Of a DNA stretch of 64,000 nt, positions 19,565-29,400 are shown piece by piece. Below the pieces are notes generated by a model, which had not been told where the DNA came from, ran no database searches, and saw only the letters and a list, made by a program, of their open reading frames with translations. The translations under genes were made by a program, and so were the position numbers. Position 1 is the first letter of the stretch; each line of letters opens with the position of its first letter. The DNA comes from Saccharopolyspora soli. GTDB taxonomy: Bacteria > Actinomycetota > Actinomycetes > Mycobacteriales > Pseudonocardiaceae. The stretch spans positions 1 through 64,000 of the forward strand of contig NZ_JALBWV010000015.1 of assembly GCF_022678645.1 (NCBI RefSeq). Direction: 5' to 3'.

Positions 19565-20704
19565 TCACTCGCGGCTGGAGCGGAGGGCGCCGCGCAGGTC
19601 CTCGCGGCGCAGCACGCCGCTCGGCCTCCCCTCCTGGTCCACCACCAGGAACTGCCAGGCCAGCACCGACTGCACCCGTTCCAGGATCGCGTCCGGCGGC
19701 TCGCTGTCGAGCAGGATGGTGTCCGGGTCGACCGGTTCGGCGGCTCGTTCGGCCGGTTCGTTCGGCGCGTGGGTGGCCAGCCGCTCCGCGGCGGTCTGGT
19801 CGAGCAGCCCCACCGCGATGCCGTCGGCGCGCACCAGCACCACACCCCGACCCGCCGCGGCCAGCAGTGCGTCGCCCACCGGACTTTCCGCCGGGAGTTG
19901 CAGGACCGGCCGCACCAGGTCTTGCAGCTTCAGCCCGGTCGGCCAGCGTCTGCGCTGCTCAGCGGCGTGCTCCGCGCTCGCACCGGCCACCACGAACCAG
20001 GCCATCAGCACGCACACGCCCAGCCGCAGCCACTGGTCCTGGGCGTTGTTCAGCAGGCCGATGAGAGCCCAGGCGATCAGGGCCGCTGCGACGACGCCCG
20101 CGCCGATCACACCGGCCGTGGTGCCTGCGCCGCGCTTCCCGGTGAGCCGCCAGGTCAGCGCGCGCAGCATCCGGCCGCCGTCCAGCGGCAGTCCCGGCAG
20201 CAGGTTGAACACCGCCACCGCGAGGTTCGCCACGCAGGTCTGCGCGACCAGCAGCCAGATCGCGCCGCCGGGCACCAGCGCCAGCCAGCCGATCCCGGTG
20301 ACCACCGCGAGCACCAGCGAGACCGCCGGTCCGGCGGCGGCGATCAGCCCTTCCTGGGTGGGTTTCGGCGGTGTTCGGGAAATCTCGGAGAGCCCGCCGA
20401 GCAGGAACAGCCGGACACGGCGCACCGGCAGGCCCAACCGCAGCGCGACGATGCAGTGCCCGAGCTCGTGCAGCAGCACCGAAGCCGCCAGCAGCACGGT
20501 GAACACGGCCGCCAGGACCGCGCTCTCCCAGATGCCCGCGCTCGGCAAGATGCGACCCACCAGCGGCGTGTAGAGCAGCACGATCAGCGCCGCTCCCACC
20601 CACCACGACGGGGACAGCAGCACCGGCACCCCGGCGACGCGGCACAGCAGCAGGCCGCCGTCGTTGAGCTTGGGCCGGGCAGGCGGCGTCGCGGTCGGCG
20701 GCAT
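19565..20704 (-). CDS. Site-2 protease family intramembrane metalloprotease with C-terminal CBS-type region
   Basis: 379 aa from MPPTATPPARPKLNDGG. The zinc motif HELGH is at about residue 91 in LLHELGHCIVALRLGL and the second motif NLLPGLPLDGGRM carries the Asp ligand; five to six transmembrane helices are visible. Residues about 255-379 form a soluble cytoplasmic region resembling a CBS pair (VVLVRADGIAVGLLDQ and FLVVDQEGRPSGVLRREDL), which may bind adenosine nucleotides. Members cleave membrane-bound regulators such as anti-sigma factors; no such target gene is adjacent. Divergent from the RecB-like gene, with 88 bases between starts. Confidence 0.9.
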   Translation of the reverse strand: MPPTATPPARPKLNDGGLLLCRVAGVPVLLSPSWWVGAALIVLLYTPLVGRILPSAGIWESAVLAAVFTVLLAASVLLHELGHCIVALRLGLPVRRVRLFLLGGLSEISRTPPKPTQEGLIAAAGPAVSLVLAVVTGIGWLALVPGGAIWLLVAQTCVANLAVAVFNLLPGLPLDGGRMLRALTWRLTGKRGAGTTAGVIGAGVVAAALIAWALIGLLNNAQDQWLRLGVCVLMAWFVVAGASAEHAAEQRRRWPTGLKLQDLVRPVLQLPAESPVGDALLAAAGRGVVLVRADGIAVGLLDQTAAERLATHAPNEPAERAAEPVDPDTILLDSEPPDAILERVQSVLAWQFLVVDQEGRPSGVLRREDLRGALRSSRE

Positions 20705-20792
20705 GCGCGAAGGGTAGTCCCCCACTTGTGAGGCAGTTGTGATCCGCACATGGATGATCGCGTGTCGGACAGCTCGATTAGGGTTTCGGGGC

Positions 20793-21683
20793 ATGACGGA
20801 ACCGGCGCGAGCAGCAGCAGGCGGGACACTCCGGAACAGCGGGACCAGGCGCCCCGCGCTGTCCCCGTCCCGCGCGAGCGACTTCAAGCAGTGCCCGCTG
20901 CTGTACCGGTTCCGCGCCGTGGACCGGCTGCCGGAGACACCGACCAAGGCGCAGGTGCGCGGCACGGTGGTGCACTCGGTGCTGGAGCGGCTGTTCGGAC
21001 TGCCGACGGGCGAGCGCGATCCAGCCCAGGCGCGGGCGCTGCTGAACCCCGCGTGGCAGGACCTGCTCGCGCAGCAGCCCGAGCTCGGCGAGCTGTTCGA
21101 CGGGCCCGACGACCCCGAGCTGGCGGGCTGGCTGGAATCGGCGAACACGCTGCTGGACGCCTACTTCGAGCTGGAGGATCCGCGGCGGCTGGAGCCGGAG
21201 GCATGCGAGCTGCGGGTGGAGACCGAGCTGGCTTCCGGGGTGCTGCTGCGCGGGTTCATCGACCGGGTCGACGTGGCGCCGACCGGCGAGATCCGGCTGG
21301 TCGACTACAAGACCGGCGCCGCGCCTCGGGAGATCGGCGAGGCCAAGGCGATGTTCCAGATGAAGTTCTACGCGCTGGTGCTGTGGCGCACCCGCGGCGA
21401 GATCCCGCGCCAGCTGCTGCTGATGTACCTGGCCAGCAAGCAGTCGTTGGCCTACACGCCGGACGAGACCGAACTGCGCCGCTTCGAGCGCACCCTGGAA
21501 GCGATCTGGCAGGCCATCCTGCGGGCCGGGAAGACCGGCGACTTCCGCCCGAACCCCAGCCGCCTGTGCGACTACTGCGACCACAAGGCGCTGTGCCCGG
21601 CCTTCGGCGGGACGCCCCCGCCCTATCCGGGCTGGCCGGAACCCGACCCGGGCCCGGAGTCAGTCCTCGACCGCACCGACTGA
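20793..21683 (+). CDS. RecB family exonuclease (PD-(D/E)XK nuclease, Fe-S type)
   Basis: 296 aa from MTEPARAAAGGT. Stand-alone RecB-like nuclease domain: SPSRASDFKQCPLLYRF at the N-terminus, VRGTVVHSVLERLF, then the catalytic core RGFIDRVDVAPTGEIRLVDY followed by KTG. One Cys near the N-terminus and three near the C-terminus (LCDYCDHKALCPAF) form the pattern that binds a 4Fe-4S cluster in AddB/Cas4-type nucleases. Single-strand DNA repair role is likely by family. Conserved next to trmI in mycobacteria (Rv2119). No cas genes nearby, so a CRISPR role is not suggested. Confidence 0.92.
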   Translation: MTEPARAAAGGTLRNSGTRRPALSPSRASDFKQCPLLYRFRAVDRLPETPTKAQVRGTVVHSVLERLFGLPTGERDPAQARALLNPAWQDLLAQQPELGELFDGPDDPELAGWLESANTLLDAYFELEDPRRLEPEACELRVETELASGVLLRGFIDRVDVAPTGEIRLVDYKTGAAPREIGEAKAMFQMKFYALVLWRTRGEIPRQLLLMYLASKQSLAYTPDETELRRFERTLEAIWQAILRAGKTGDFRPNPSRLCDYCDHKALCPAFGGTPPPYPGWPEPDPGPESVLDRTD

Positions 21684-21721
21684 CCGGGAACCCCGGGCGG
21701 GGTTCGGGGCCTGTCGTGGTT

Positions 21722-21902
21722 CTTGTTTTTGAAGCGGCGCCAGCCGCTCAGCCCACCTACGGCGCTGGCACCGCCGCGGGTTCTCAGAAGTCTTCTCGGG
21801 AGGACAGCCTCGACGTGGTGTATTGGACATATATGATGTCGGGGATCCCGGACCGAGAAGGCTTCTGAGGTTCCGCCACCCGCACCGCGGAGCAAAACGA
21901 GC
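21722..21902 (-). repeat. RF1 interspersed element, copy E
   Basis: Inverted orientation, full length. On the minus strand the ends are CTCGTTTTGC and CAAAAACAAG; stem GAAGCCTTCTCGG pairs with CCGAGAAGACTTC with one mismatch; the core is GGGATCCCCGACATCATATA. The terminal hairpin arm is partly decayed. Between the convergent RecB-like and VOC genes. Confidence 0.88.
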
Positions 21903-21914
21903 TTGGAAACAGAT

Positions 21915-22760
21915 TCAATCCTCGTAGGGGTCGTAGTTGGCGGCTGTGCCGAAGTCACCGGCTTGGGTCGGGTCGATGACCGCGAAGCGGCCTCCGGTGG
22001 GGTCCCGCAGCACCGCGACTCGGCCGATGCTTGAGTCGTACGGATCCACCCGGACCCGGCCGCCGAGGGCGATCGCGTTGTGCACCAGGTCGTCGGTGCC
22101 GATCGCCGCGTCCACACCCAGGTACAGCAGCCAGTGCGGGTGGGTGTTCTCGCTGATGAACTCGCGGATCATGCTGACCCGCGCGAACACCGACTCGTCG
22201 CCGAGGTACCAGACCGAGTAGTCCGAGCGGTGTTCGGTGCCGAACTGCTCGGCGGTGTAGCCGAACAGCTCCTGGAAGAAGTGGTCCGCGGTCTGCGCCT
22301 TGATGGTGACCAGCTCGGCCCACATCAGGGTGCCCGGCAACCCGACGTCGAACTGCCAGGACTCCTCGGGTTCCAGCAGTCCGAACTCGGCGTCGGCCGG
22401 ACCCATCAGCACGGCCTTGGCGCCCACCCGCGGCACGTGGTTGCGCGGCACGGTCAGCGCGGCGCCGAGCGACTCGGCCTGCGCGATGGACGCCGCGCAG
22501 TCCGATGTCGCGAGGTAGAGCCGCCAACCTGACTGGTCGCCGGAGGCGGCACGCAGGCTCGCCACCGGGAATCCCTCGCGCAACGCGATCACGTGCTCTC
22601 CGGAGACCGGGTCGCGATGTGTCTCGTACTCCCAGTCGAAAAGCCCCGCGTAGAACTCGCAAGCCCGTTCCAGATCCGTGCTGATCAGCTCTATCCAGCA
22701 GGGCATCCCCGCGTAGAGCTCCCACCGCGGCGGGGTCGTTCCCGGTACCACGACGGCCAT
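21915..22760 (-). CDS. VOC family protein, two glyoxalase-like domains
   Basis: About 281 aa from MAVVVPGTTPPRWELYAGMP, preceded by GTGAGGAA; a longer start adds nine residues. Two vicinal-oxygen-chelate halves: CWIELISTDLERACEFYAGL (about 20-125) and MWAELVTIKAQTADHFFQEL (about 145-270). The second half ends with VAVLRDPTGGRFAVIDP, a common VOC ending. Members range from glyoxalases to antibiotic-binding and hydroxylase-like proteins; metal ligands are not clearly assignable, so function is open. Similar two-domain proteins are widespread in Streptomyces and relatives. Confidence 0.85.
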   Translation of the reverse strand: MAVVVPGTTPPRWELYAGMPCWIELISTDLERACEFYAGLFDWEYETHRDPVSGEHVIALREGFPVASLRAASGDQSGWRLYLATSDCAASIAQAESLGAALTVPRNHVPRVGAKAVLMGPADAEFGLLEPEESWQFDVGLPGTLMWAELVTIKAQTADHFFQELFGYTAEQFGTEHRSDYSVWYLGDESVFARVSMIREFISENTHPHWLLYLGVDAAIGTDDLVHNAIALGGRVRVDPYDSSIGRVAVLRDPTGGRFAVIDPTQAGDFGTAANYDPYED

Positions 22761-23030
22761 TTCCTCACCCCCACCGGCTCGTTTCAAGATCGTCCAGGCA
22801 CCCCATTATCCGCAGTGGGCGCGGCTCGGTGGGCCAGTCTGGTCACATTCCGATGGAGCAACCCGACGTTTCGGACAACATCACGAAGATTGCGGCGTTC
22901 GTCGGAAGACCGAACGAGAACGCCACGTCCAGCCTCGCGCGATGCGAGCGGCGTGAACATCACATTCGCCCGAACAGCCCAACGCCTGCGCCAAAACGGG
23001 CTTGGTAGCCCTTGGAGCCCGTCTTTGGTC
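22761..23030. other. Gene-free stretch upstream of the VOC gene
   Basis: 270 bases between the VOC start and RF1 copy F. I see no coding frame with family character, no strong hairpin and no known RNA motif; it is expected to hold the VOC promoter. Confidence 0.4.
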
Positions 23031-23174
23031 CTTTTTTGAAGCGGCGAGCCGCTTAGCCCACCTACGCAACTGGCACCGCCGCGGGTTCTCAGACGTCGTC
23101 TCGCGGTGATGTCGGGGATCCCACAGCGAGACGGCGTCTGAGGTTCCGCTACCCACACCGCAACGCAAAACAAG
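23031..23174 (-). repeat. RF1 interspersed element, copy F (internal deletion)
   Basis: Inverted copy. Both ends and both arms of the variable stem (GACGCCGTCTCGC with GCGAGACGACGTC) are present, but about 35 bases of the central loop, including the GTCGGGGCTGTCC strand and the loop half next to it, are missing. It lies just after the hisG stop codon. Confidence 0.85.
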
Positions 23175-23188
23175 CTTGGAAGACAGGC

Positions 23189-24037
23189 TTAGAGGCGGCA
23201 GGCGCGGATGTCCGAGGACAGGATGGCCTTGGCCCCCACCGTGACCAGGCGGTCCATGATCGCTGGCGCTTCCTTGCGGGAGACCATCGCGCGCACCGCC
23301 ACCCACCGTTCGTCGGCCAGCGGCGACATCGTCGGCGACTCCAGGCCGGGGGTCATCTTCGTGGCGTCGTCCAGCAGCTCGCGCGGGCAGTTGTAGTCCA
23401 GCATCACGTACTGCTGCGCGAACACCACCCCCTGCAGCCGGGCGACGAGCTGGTTCTTGGCCGACTCCGCGTCCGAACCGCGCCGTTGGATCACCACCGC
23501 CTCGGATTCGCAGATCGGGTCGCCGAAGGCGACCAGGCCGTGCTGGCGCAGGGTGCGGCCGGAGCCGACCACGTCCGCGATGGCGTCGGCGACACCGAGC
23601 TGGATGGAGATCTCCACCGCGCCGTCGAGTCGGATGACCTCGGCGGTCACGCCGTGCCGGGCCAGATCGTCGGCGACCAGCTTCGGGTAGGAGGTGGCGA
23701 TCCGCTTGCCCTGCAGGTCGGCGACGGTCCACTCGTGCGGACCGGCGGGTGCGGCGTAGCGGAAGGTGGAGTTGCCGAAGCCCAGCCCGAGCCGCTCCTC
23801 CACCGGGGCGCCGGAGTCCAGGGCCAAGTCGCGGCCGGTGAGCCCCAGGTCGAGCTCGCCGGAGCCGACGTAGATCGCGATGTCCTTGGGGCGCAGGAAG
23901 AAGAACTCGACGTCGTTGGTGGTGTCGAGCACCGTCAGGTCCCGCTGCTCATGGCGCTGCCGGTACCCGGCTTCCGCGAGCATCTCGGATGCGGGACCGG
24001 CCAGCGTGCCCTTGTTGGGCACAGCCACACGCAACAT
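23189..24037 (-). CDS. hisG: ATP phosphoribosyltransferase (long form)
   Basis: 282 aa, first step of histidine synthesis: ATP + PRPP to phosphoribosyl-ATP. The long form carries a C-terminal ACT-like regulatory domain (about 210-282), here with [20 protein letters not shown], that mediates histidine feedback. The catalytic part begins [20 protein letters not shown] and contains the PRPP loop [17 protein letters not shown]. In relatives hisE lies immediately upstream; here an RF1 copy of about 180 bases sits between hisE and hisG. Confidence 0.97.
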   Translation of the reverse strand: MLRVAVPNKGTLAGPASEMLAEAGYRQRHEQRDLTVLDTTNDVEFFFLRPKDIAIYVGSGELDLGLTGRDLALDSGAPVEERLGLGFGNSTFRYAAPAGPHEWTVADLQGKRIATSYPKLVADDLARHGVTAEVIRLDGAVEISIQLGVADAIADVVGSGRTLRQHGLVAFGDPICESEAVVIQRRGSDAESAKNQLVARLQGVVFAQQYVMLDYNCPRELLDDATKMTPGLESPTMSPLADERWVAVRAMVSRKEAPAIMDRLVTVGAKAILSSDIRACRL

Positions 24038-24069
24038 GGGACTCGATCTCCTTCTTTTTGTATTACACG

Positions 24070-24253
24070 GGTCGTCTTGGATAGCGGTGCGGGTAGCGGA
24101 ACCTCAGACGCCCTCTCGGTCCGGGATCCCCGACATCATGTATGTCCAATACACCACGTCGAGGCAGGTCCTCCCAGAGAACGCCAGTGGGCACAGTCTG
24201 AGAACCCGCGGCCGTGCAAGTCGTGGAGGTGGCAGGAAGCGGCTTCGCCGCTT
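24070..24253 (+). repeat. RF1 interspersed element, copy G (partly diverged right arm)
   Basis: Left half is standard (GCGGGTAGCGGAACCTCAGA, GGGATCCCCGACATCATGTA). The right stem arm is diverged: CCCAGAGAACGCCAGTGGGC stands before TCTGAGAACCCGCGGCCGTG, so pairing survives only in CTCTC/GAGAG-type and TCAGAC/GTCTGA segments. Ends in AAGCGGCTTCGCCGCTT. It lies within the hisE-hisG gap and is oriented opposite to those genes. Confidence 0.83.
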
Positions 24254-24315
24254 GCCTGACGACACGCCCACTTGCGCACATCCCTACTCCGATCCGTGCG
24301 CTCTCGTAAGAGGGT

Positions 24316-24585
24316 TCACAGGTGGCGGTAGACGTCCTCAAGGGACAGTCCCCGCCCCAGCATGATGACCTGCAGCCGGTACAGCAGCTGCGAGATCTCC
24401 TCGGCGAGCTGGTCGTCGGATTCGTGCTCGGCCGCGATCCACACCTCGCCAGCTTCTTCGAGGACCTTCTTGCCCTGGGCATGCACCCCGGCATCGAGCG
24501 CGGCCACCGTCGCCGAGTCCGCTGGGCGGGTGCGGGCTCGTTCCTGCAGTTCGGCGAACAGCTCGTCGAAGGTCTTCACACGCAC
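24316..24585 (-). CDS. hisE: Phosphoribosyl-ATP pyrophosphatase
   Basis: 89 aa, second step of histidine synthesis. An all-alpha MazG-type protein with the metal-binding pattern [20 protein letters not shown] and [21 protein letters not shown] start. Same order as in mycobacteria (hisE then hisG), but co-transcription must pass through RF1 copy G. Confidence 0.95.
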   Translation of the reverse strand: MRVKTFDELFAELQERARTRPADSATVAALDAGVHAQGKKVLEEAGEVWIAAEHESDDQLAEEISQLLYRLQVIMLGRGLSLEDVYRHL

Positions 24586-24668
24586 GATCCTTGCATCTCG
24601 CCTCGCCGAGGTTGACGGCGGATCGGTTCGTTGCGGGCTGCATCACGGCACGTCACCGCGAATCCACG

Positions 24669-25646
24669 TCACCGAAATCCGGTCGTCGCTTCCAGCGCCG
24701 CACCCAGCGTGTCCTTGACCATCGCCAGCGCGGCACCCCGCGGGCTCGATCGTCCGCCGGACACGGTGACCGCACCAGCGTCACCGCAGTCGTATCGCAC
24801 CGCCTTCTCCGGGCCGACCAGCGCTCCCAGCGGGCTCGCCACCGGCTCGGCCCGCAGCTCGACGCGCACCAGGCCGGGCTCGTCGCGGCGGGCGCTGGCG
24901 ACCTGCCGGAGCCGATGTCCGGGCTCGGTCGGCGGCAGCGGTTCGCGGATCGGCTCGGCCTCGACCGTGGCACCGGTCACGTCCCAGTCCCACAGCAGCC
25001 CGGTGACCAGCCGCAACTTGGTGGCGGCGTCCTGGCCGGAGAGGTCCGCGGTGGGGTCGGCTTCGGCGATGCCGCGCCGCTGCGCCTCGGCGACGGCCGC
25101 GGCGATGCCCTGCCCAGCGGCGAGCTGGTCGAGGACGAACGTCGCGGTGCCGTTCAGGCAGCCCTGCACGTCGCGGACGTCGAACCCGCGCAGCACCGAT
25201 CGGGCCAGGTCACCGGCGGGCATCGCAGCCCCGGTCGCCCCGGAGATGCGCACCGACCGCCCAGCCTCCCGCGCGGTCTCGTCGAGCTGGCGCCAATGCG
25301 TGAGCAGGTGCGATTTGGTCGCTGTCACGACGTGCGCGCCCAACTGGAGAGCTCGCAGGGCGTCCAGACCGGGCTGATCGCCGCCGTCGGAAGGCACCGC
25401 CTGCGCCAGCACGCGGGCTGCGGTGCCCACGAGCAGTTCGGTCAGATCGCCTGCCGGATCCCACTGCTCGCGGGGTGGCACGAGCCCGTCGACCTCGGTC
25501 TGGGTGCTCCGGCCGCGCACCGCGACGATGCGCAGGTCAACGCCGTACCGATCACGCCACTGCGCGCGGTGCTGCCGGACGAGTTCGACGTACTCCTGCC
25601 CGACCGGGCCGTACCCGACCAGGACGATCGGCACGTCGATCATCAT
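24669..25646 (-). CDS. Homoserine dehydrogenase-like oxidoreductase
   Basis: 325 aa from MMIDVPIVLVGYGPVGQEY. Rossmann fold (VGYGPVG), then VVTATKSHLLTHW with the Lys found in homoserine dehydrogenases, SGATGAAMPAGDLARSVL, and the catalytic-domain signature GCLNGTATFVLDQLAAGQG and ADPTADLSGQDAATKLRL. It is about 100 residues shorter than the canonical enzyme and has no ACT domain, so no feedback site. Overlaps the upstream HAD phosphatase gene (ATGA). A canonical hom gene may lie elsewhere; this could act in another pathway using a similar aldehyde or alcohol. Confidence 0.85.
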   Translation of the reverse strand: MMIDVPIVLVGYGPVGQEYVELVRQHRAQWRDRYGVDLRIVAVRGRSTQTEVDGLVPPREQWDPAGDLTELLVGTAARVLAQAVPSDGGDQPGLDALRALQLGAHVVTATKSHLLTHWRQLDETAREAGRSVRISGATGAAMPAGDLARSVLRGFDVRDVQGCLNGTATFVLDQLAAGQGIAAAVAEAQRRGIAEADPTADLSGQDAATKLRLVTGLLWDWDVTGATVEAEPIREPLPPTEPGHRLRQVASARRDEPGLVRVELRAEPVASPLGALVGPEKAVRYDCGDAGAVTVSGGRSSPRGAALAMVKDTLGAALEATTGFR

Positions 25647-26338
25647 GCGACCTGGCGGAACAGCTCTCCGAGCCCGGCGAAGTCCACGTCCGCCAGCGAA
25701 TCGCGCAGCACCCGGTTCGGGCCTGGTTGCAACGGGACCTCGCACGGGATGGCGATCACCACGCAGCCAGCGGCTTCGGCCGCGGCCACCCCCGTCGGCG
25801 AATCCTCGATGGCGACGCATTCCGCCGGGTCCACGTCGAGCAGCCGAGCGGCCTTCAGGTAGGGCTCGGGGTCGGGCTTGTTCTTGCCGCCCACCTCGTC
25901 GCCGCAGACCGTCACGTCGAACGAGTCCCGGCCGAGGGTCTCCAGCGCCAGATCGGTCAGGGAACGGATCGTCGAGGTCACCAGTGCGGTGGGAATGTCC
26001 AGGGCACGGGCTTCGCGCAGCGCCTCCGGCGCGCCCGGCCGCCACGGCAGGCCCCGGTGGAACAGCTCGACCATCCGGACGGTGACCCACTCCGCCGCCG
26101 CGTCGACCTCCGCATCACCGTCGGCGACGCCGATGTCGGTCAGCAACATCCGCATGCTGCGGTTCATGTTGGAGCCGACCATCGCTTCCCTGGTGGCGTC
26201 GGTGAGCGCGCCCCCGCGATGCGCCGCGTAGTCGTCCAGCGCGATGGTCCACAGCTTCTCGGAGTCCACGAGCGTGCCATCCATGTCGAACAGCACGGCG
26301 GCGGGTCCGACCGAGTTCCGACCAGCATCGCGGGTCAT
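25643..26338 (-). CDS. HAD-superfamily phosphatase
   Basis: 231 aa. HAD motifs are complete: I VLFDMDGTLVDSEKLW with the nucleophilic Asp; II TALVTSTIRSL; III/IV GGKNKPDPEPYLKAA with the Lys and CVAIEDSPTGVAAAEAAGC with the metal-binding acids. Helical cap between motifs I and II, as in beta-phosphoglucomutase-like phosphatases. Translationally coupled to the homoserine-dehydrogenase-like gene and downstream of metH. Substrate unknown. Confidence 0.9.
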   Translation of the reverse strand: MTRDAGRNSVGPAAVLFDMDGTLVDSEKLWTIALDDYAAHRGGALTDATREAMVGSNMNRSMRMLLTDIGVADGDAEVDAAAEWVTVRMVELFHRGLPWRPGAPEALREARALDIPTALVTSTIRSLTDLALETLGRDSFDVTVCGDEVGGKNKPDPEPYLKAARLLDVDPAECVAIEDSPTGVAAAEAAGCVVIAIPCEVPLQPGPNRVLRDSLADVDFAGLGELFRQVA

Positions 26339-26455
26339 CAGGCAGCGATCTCCGTATCAGTTGGGGTTGAACCAGTGCCGCACCCAAGTACAGCACCCGA
26401 ACCGCGAATACCCCACCAAACGTGTCCAATCCCTCGCCCAACACTCTTCACCCGA

Positions 26456-29400
26456 TCAAGTGTTGAAGTACTTGGCTTCGGGGTGGTGGGCGACGATCGC
26501 GTCGGTGGATTGCTCGGGGTGGAGCTGGAACTCCTCGGACAGCGCCACGCCGATGCGCTCCGGCTGCAGCAGGTCGACGATCTTCGCCCGGTCCGCCAGG
26601 TCCGGGCAAGCGCCGTAACCCAGCGAGAAGCGGGCGCCCCGGTAGCCGAGCTTGAAGAACTCCTCCACAGTGGACGGATCTTCCGCGGCGACCGCAACGC
26701 CCGGTGCGAACAGCAGTTCCTGCCGGACGCGGCGGTGCCAGTACTCGGCCAGTGCTTCGGTGAGCTGCACGCCGAGACCGTGCACCTCCAGGTAGTCCCG
26801 GTAGGCGTTGCGGGCGAACAACTCGCCTGCGTAGTCGGCGATCGGCTGGCCCATCGTCACCAGTTGCAGCGGCAGCACGTCCAGCTGACCGGATGCCTCG
26901 GCGTGCTCCCGCGAGCGGAAGAAGTCCGCCAGGCACAGCCGTCGGTCGCGGTTCTGCCTGGGGAACGTGAAGCGGCAACGCTCCGGCGCGTCCACTTCGT
27001 CCTTGTCCAGCACCACCAGATCGTCGCCTTCGGACACGCACGGGAAGTAGCCGTAGACCACCGCCGCGTGTTGCAGAATCCCTTCGGTGGCAAGCTGATC
27101 CATCCAGTAGCGCAGCCTCGGCCGCCCCTCGGACTCCACCAGGTCCTGGTAGGACGGCCCCTGCTTCGCACCGCGCAACCCCCACTGCCCGAAGAAGGTG
27201 GCGCGCTCGTCCAGGTACGCCGCGTACTCGCCGATCGGCACGCCGCGCACTGCGCGGGCACCCCAGAACGGCGGTGCGGGCAGCGGCACGTCGGTGGCCA
27301 CATCGGACCGGCCCACCGGGGCCGGTTCCGCTGCCACCTTGCGCTTCTCGGCGATGCGCAGCGAACGTTCCCGACGCGCCTTGCGTTCCGCCTTCTTCGC
27401 CTCCTCGGCCGGGTCCGGGACCACCACGCCGCCGCGCTTGCGGGCCATGATGGAATCCATCAGCCGCAGGCCCTCGAAGGCGTCCCGCGCATAACGCACC
27501 TCGCCCTGGTAGAGCGCGTCGAGGTCGTTCTCCACATAGGACCGCGTGAGGGCCGCACCGCCCAGCAGCACCGGGAACCGGTCGGCCACTCCCCTGGCGT
27601 TGAGCTCCGCCAGGTTCTCCTTCATGATCACCGTCGACTTGACCAGCAGGCCGGACATGCCGATCGCGTCCGCACCGTGCTGCTGCGCGTTTTCCAGGAT
27701 CGTGCCGATCGGCTGCTTGATGCCGAGGTTGATCACCTGGTAGCCGTTGTTGGACACGATGATGTCGACCAGGTTCTTGCCGATGTCGTGCACATCGCCC
27801 TTGACGGTGGCCAGCACCAGGGTGCCCTTGCCGTCTGCGGAGTCCTTCTCCAGGTGCGGTTCCAGGTGGGCGACCGCTGCCTTCATCACCTCGGCGGACT
27901 GGAGCACGAACGGCAACTGCATCTGCCCGGAACCGAACAGCTCGCCGACGACCTTCATGCCCGCCAACAGGTTCTCGTTGATGATCTCCAGCGGCGGCTT
28001 CTCGGTCATCGCCGCGTCCAAGTCGGCTTCCAACCCGTTGCGCTCGCCGTCGACGATCCGCCGCTCCAAGCGCTCGAACAGGGGGAGCGCCGCCAGTTCC
28101 TCGGCGCGCGACGCCCGGCTGGATTTCGCGGTCTGGCCCTCGAAGAGCTCCATCAACTTCTGCAACGGGTCGTAGTCCGCACGACGCCGGTCGTGAACCA
28201 GATCGAGCGCGACCTGCCGCTGCTCGTCAGGAATCTTGTTCATCGGCAGGATCTTCGAGGCGTGCACGATCGCGGTGTCCAACCCGGCCTGTCGGCACTC
28301 GTTGAGGAACACCGAGTTGAGCACCTGCCGCGCCGCCGCGTTCAACCCGAACGAGACGTTCGAAACACCAAGCGTGGTGCGGACTTCCGGATGCGTTCGC
28401 TTGAGCTCCCGGATCGCTTCGATGGTTTCGATGCCGTCCCGGCGCACCTCCTCCTGACCGGTGGAGATCGGGAAGGTCAGGCAGTCGATGATGATGTCGG
28501 ATTCGACCAGCCCCCAGTTGGTGGTGAGGTCGTGGATCATCCGGTTGGCGACCCGCAGCTTCCAGTCCTTGGTGCGGGCCTGTCCGTCCTCGTCGATGCA
28601 CATCACCACGACCGCCGCGCCGTGCTCGCGGACCAGCTCCATGACCCGCCGGTAGCGGGAATCCGGGCCGTCGCCGTCCTCGTAGTTCACCGAGTTGACC
28701 ACGCACCGACCGCCGAGCCGTTCCAGTCCAGCGCGCAGCACCGGTGGTTCGGTGGAGTCCAGCATCACCGGCAGCGTCGATGCGGTGGCCAGCCGGGACG
28801 CCAGCTCGGCCATGTCGGCGGCACCGTCCCGGCCCACGTAATCCACGCAGAGGTCGATCAGGTGCGCGCCCTCGCGGGTCTGGGTCTTGGCGATCTCGAC
28901 GCAGTCGTCGTGGCGGCCCGCCAACATCGCCTCGCGGAACGCCTTGGAACCGTTGGCATTGGTGCGCTCGCCGATCACCAGCACCGACGCGTCCTGGTCG
29001 AACGGCACCGCCTGGTACAACGAGCTGACGCCCGGTTCGGGCCGTGGCTCGCGCCGCGGCGGCGTCAGGTCGCGCACCGCCGCGACGACCTGCCGGATGT
29101 GCTCCGCGGTCGTACCGCAACAGCCGCCCACCAGGCGTGCGCCGAAGTGCGTGACGAACTCGGCGAGCGCTTCGGCCAGTTCTTCCGGGGTCAGCGGGTA
29201 CACCGCGCCGCTGGGGCCGAGTTCGGGCAACCCGGCGTTCGGCATCACCGACAGCGGCACGCGCGAGTACTTGGCCAACTGCCGCAGGTGTTCGCTCATC
29301 TCCGCCGGGCCGGTCGCGCAGTTCATCCCGATCAGGTCGATGCCCAGCGGCTCCAGCGCGGTCAGCGCGGCCGTGATTTCGGTGCCCAGCAGCATCGTGC

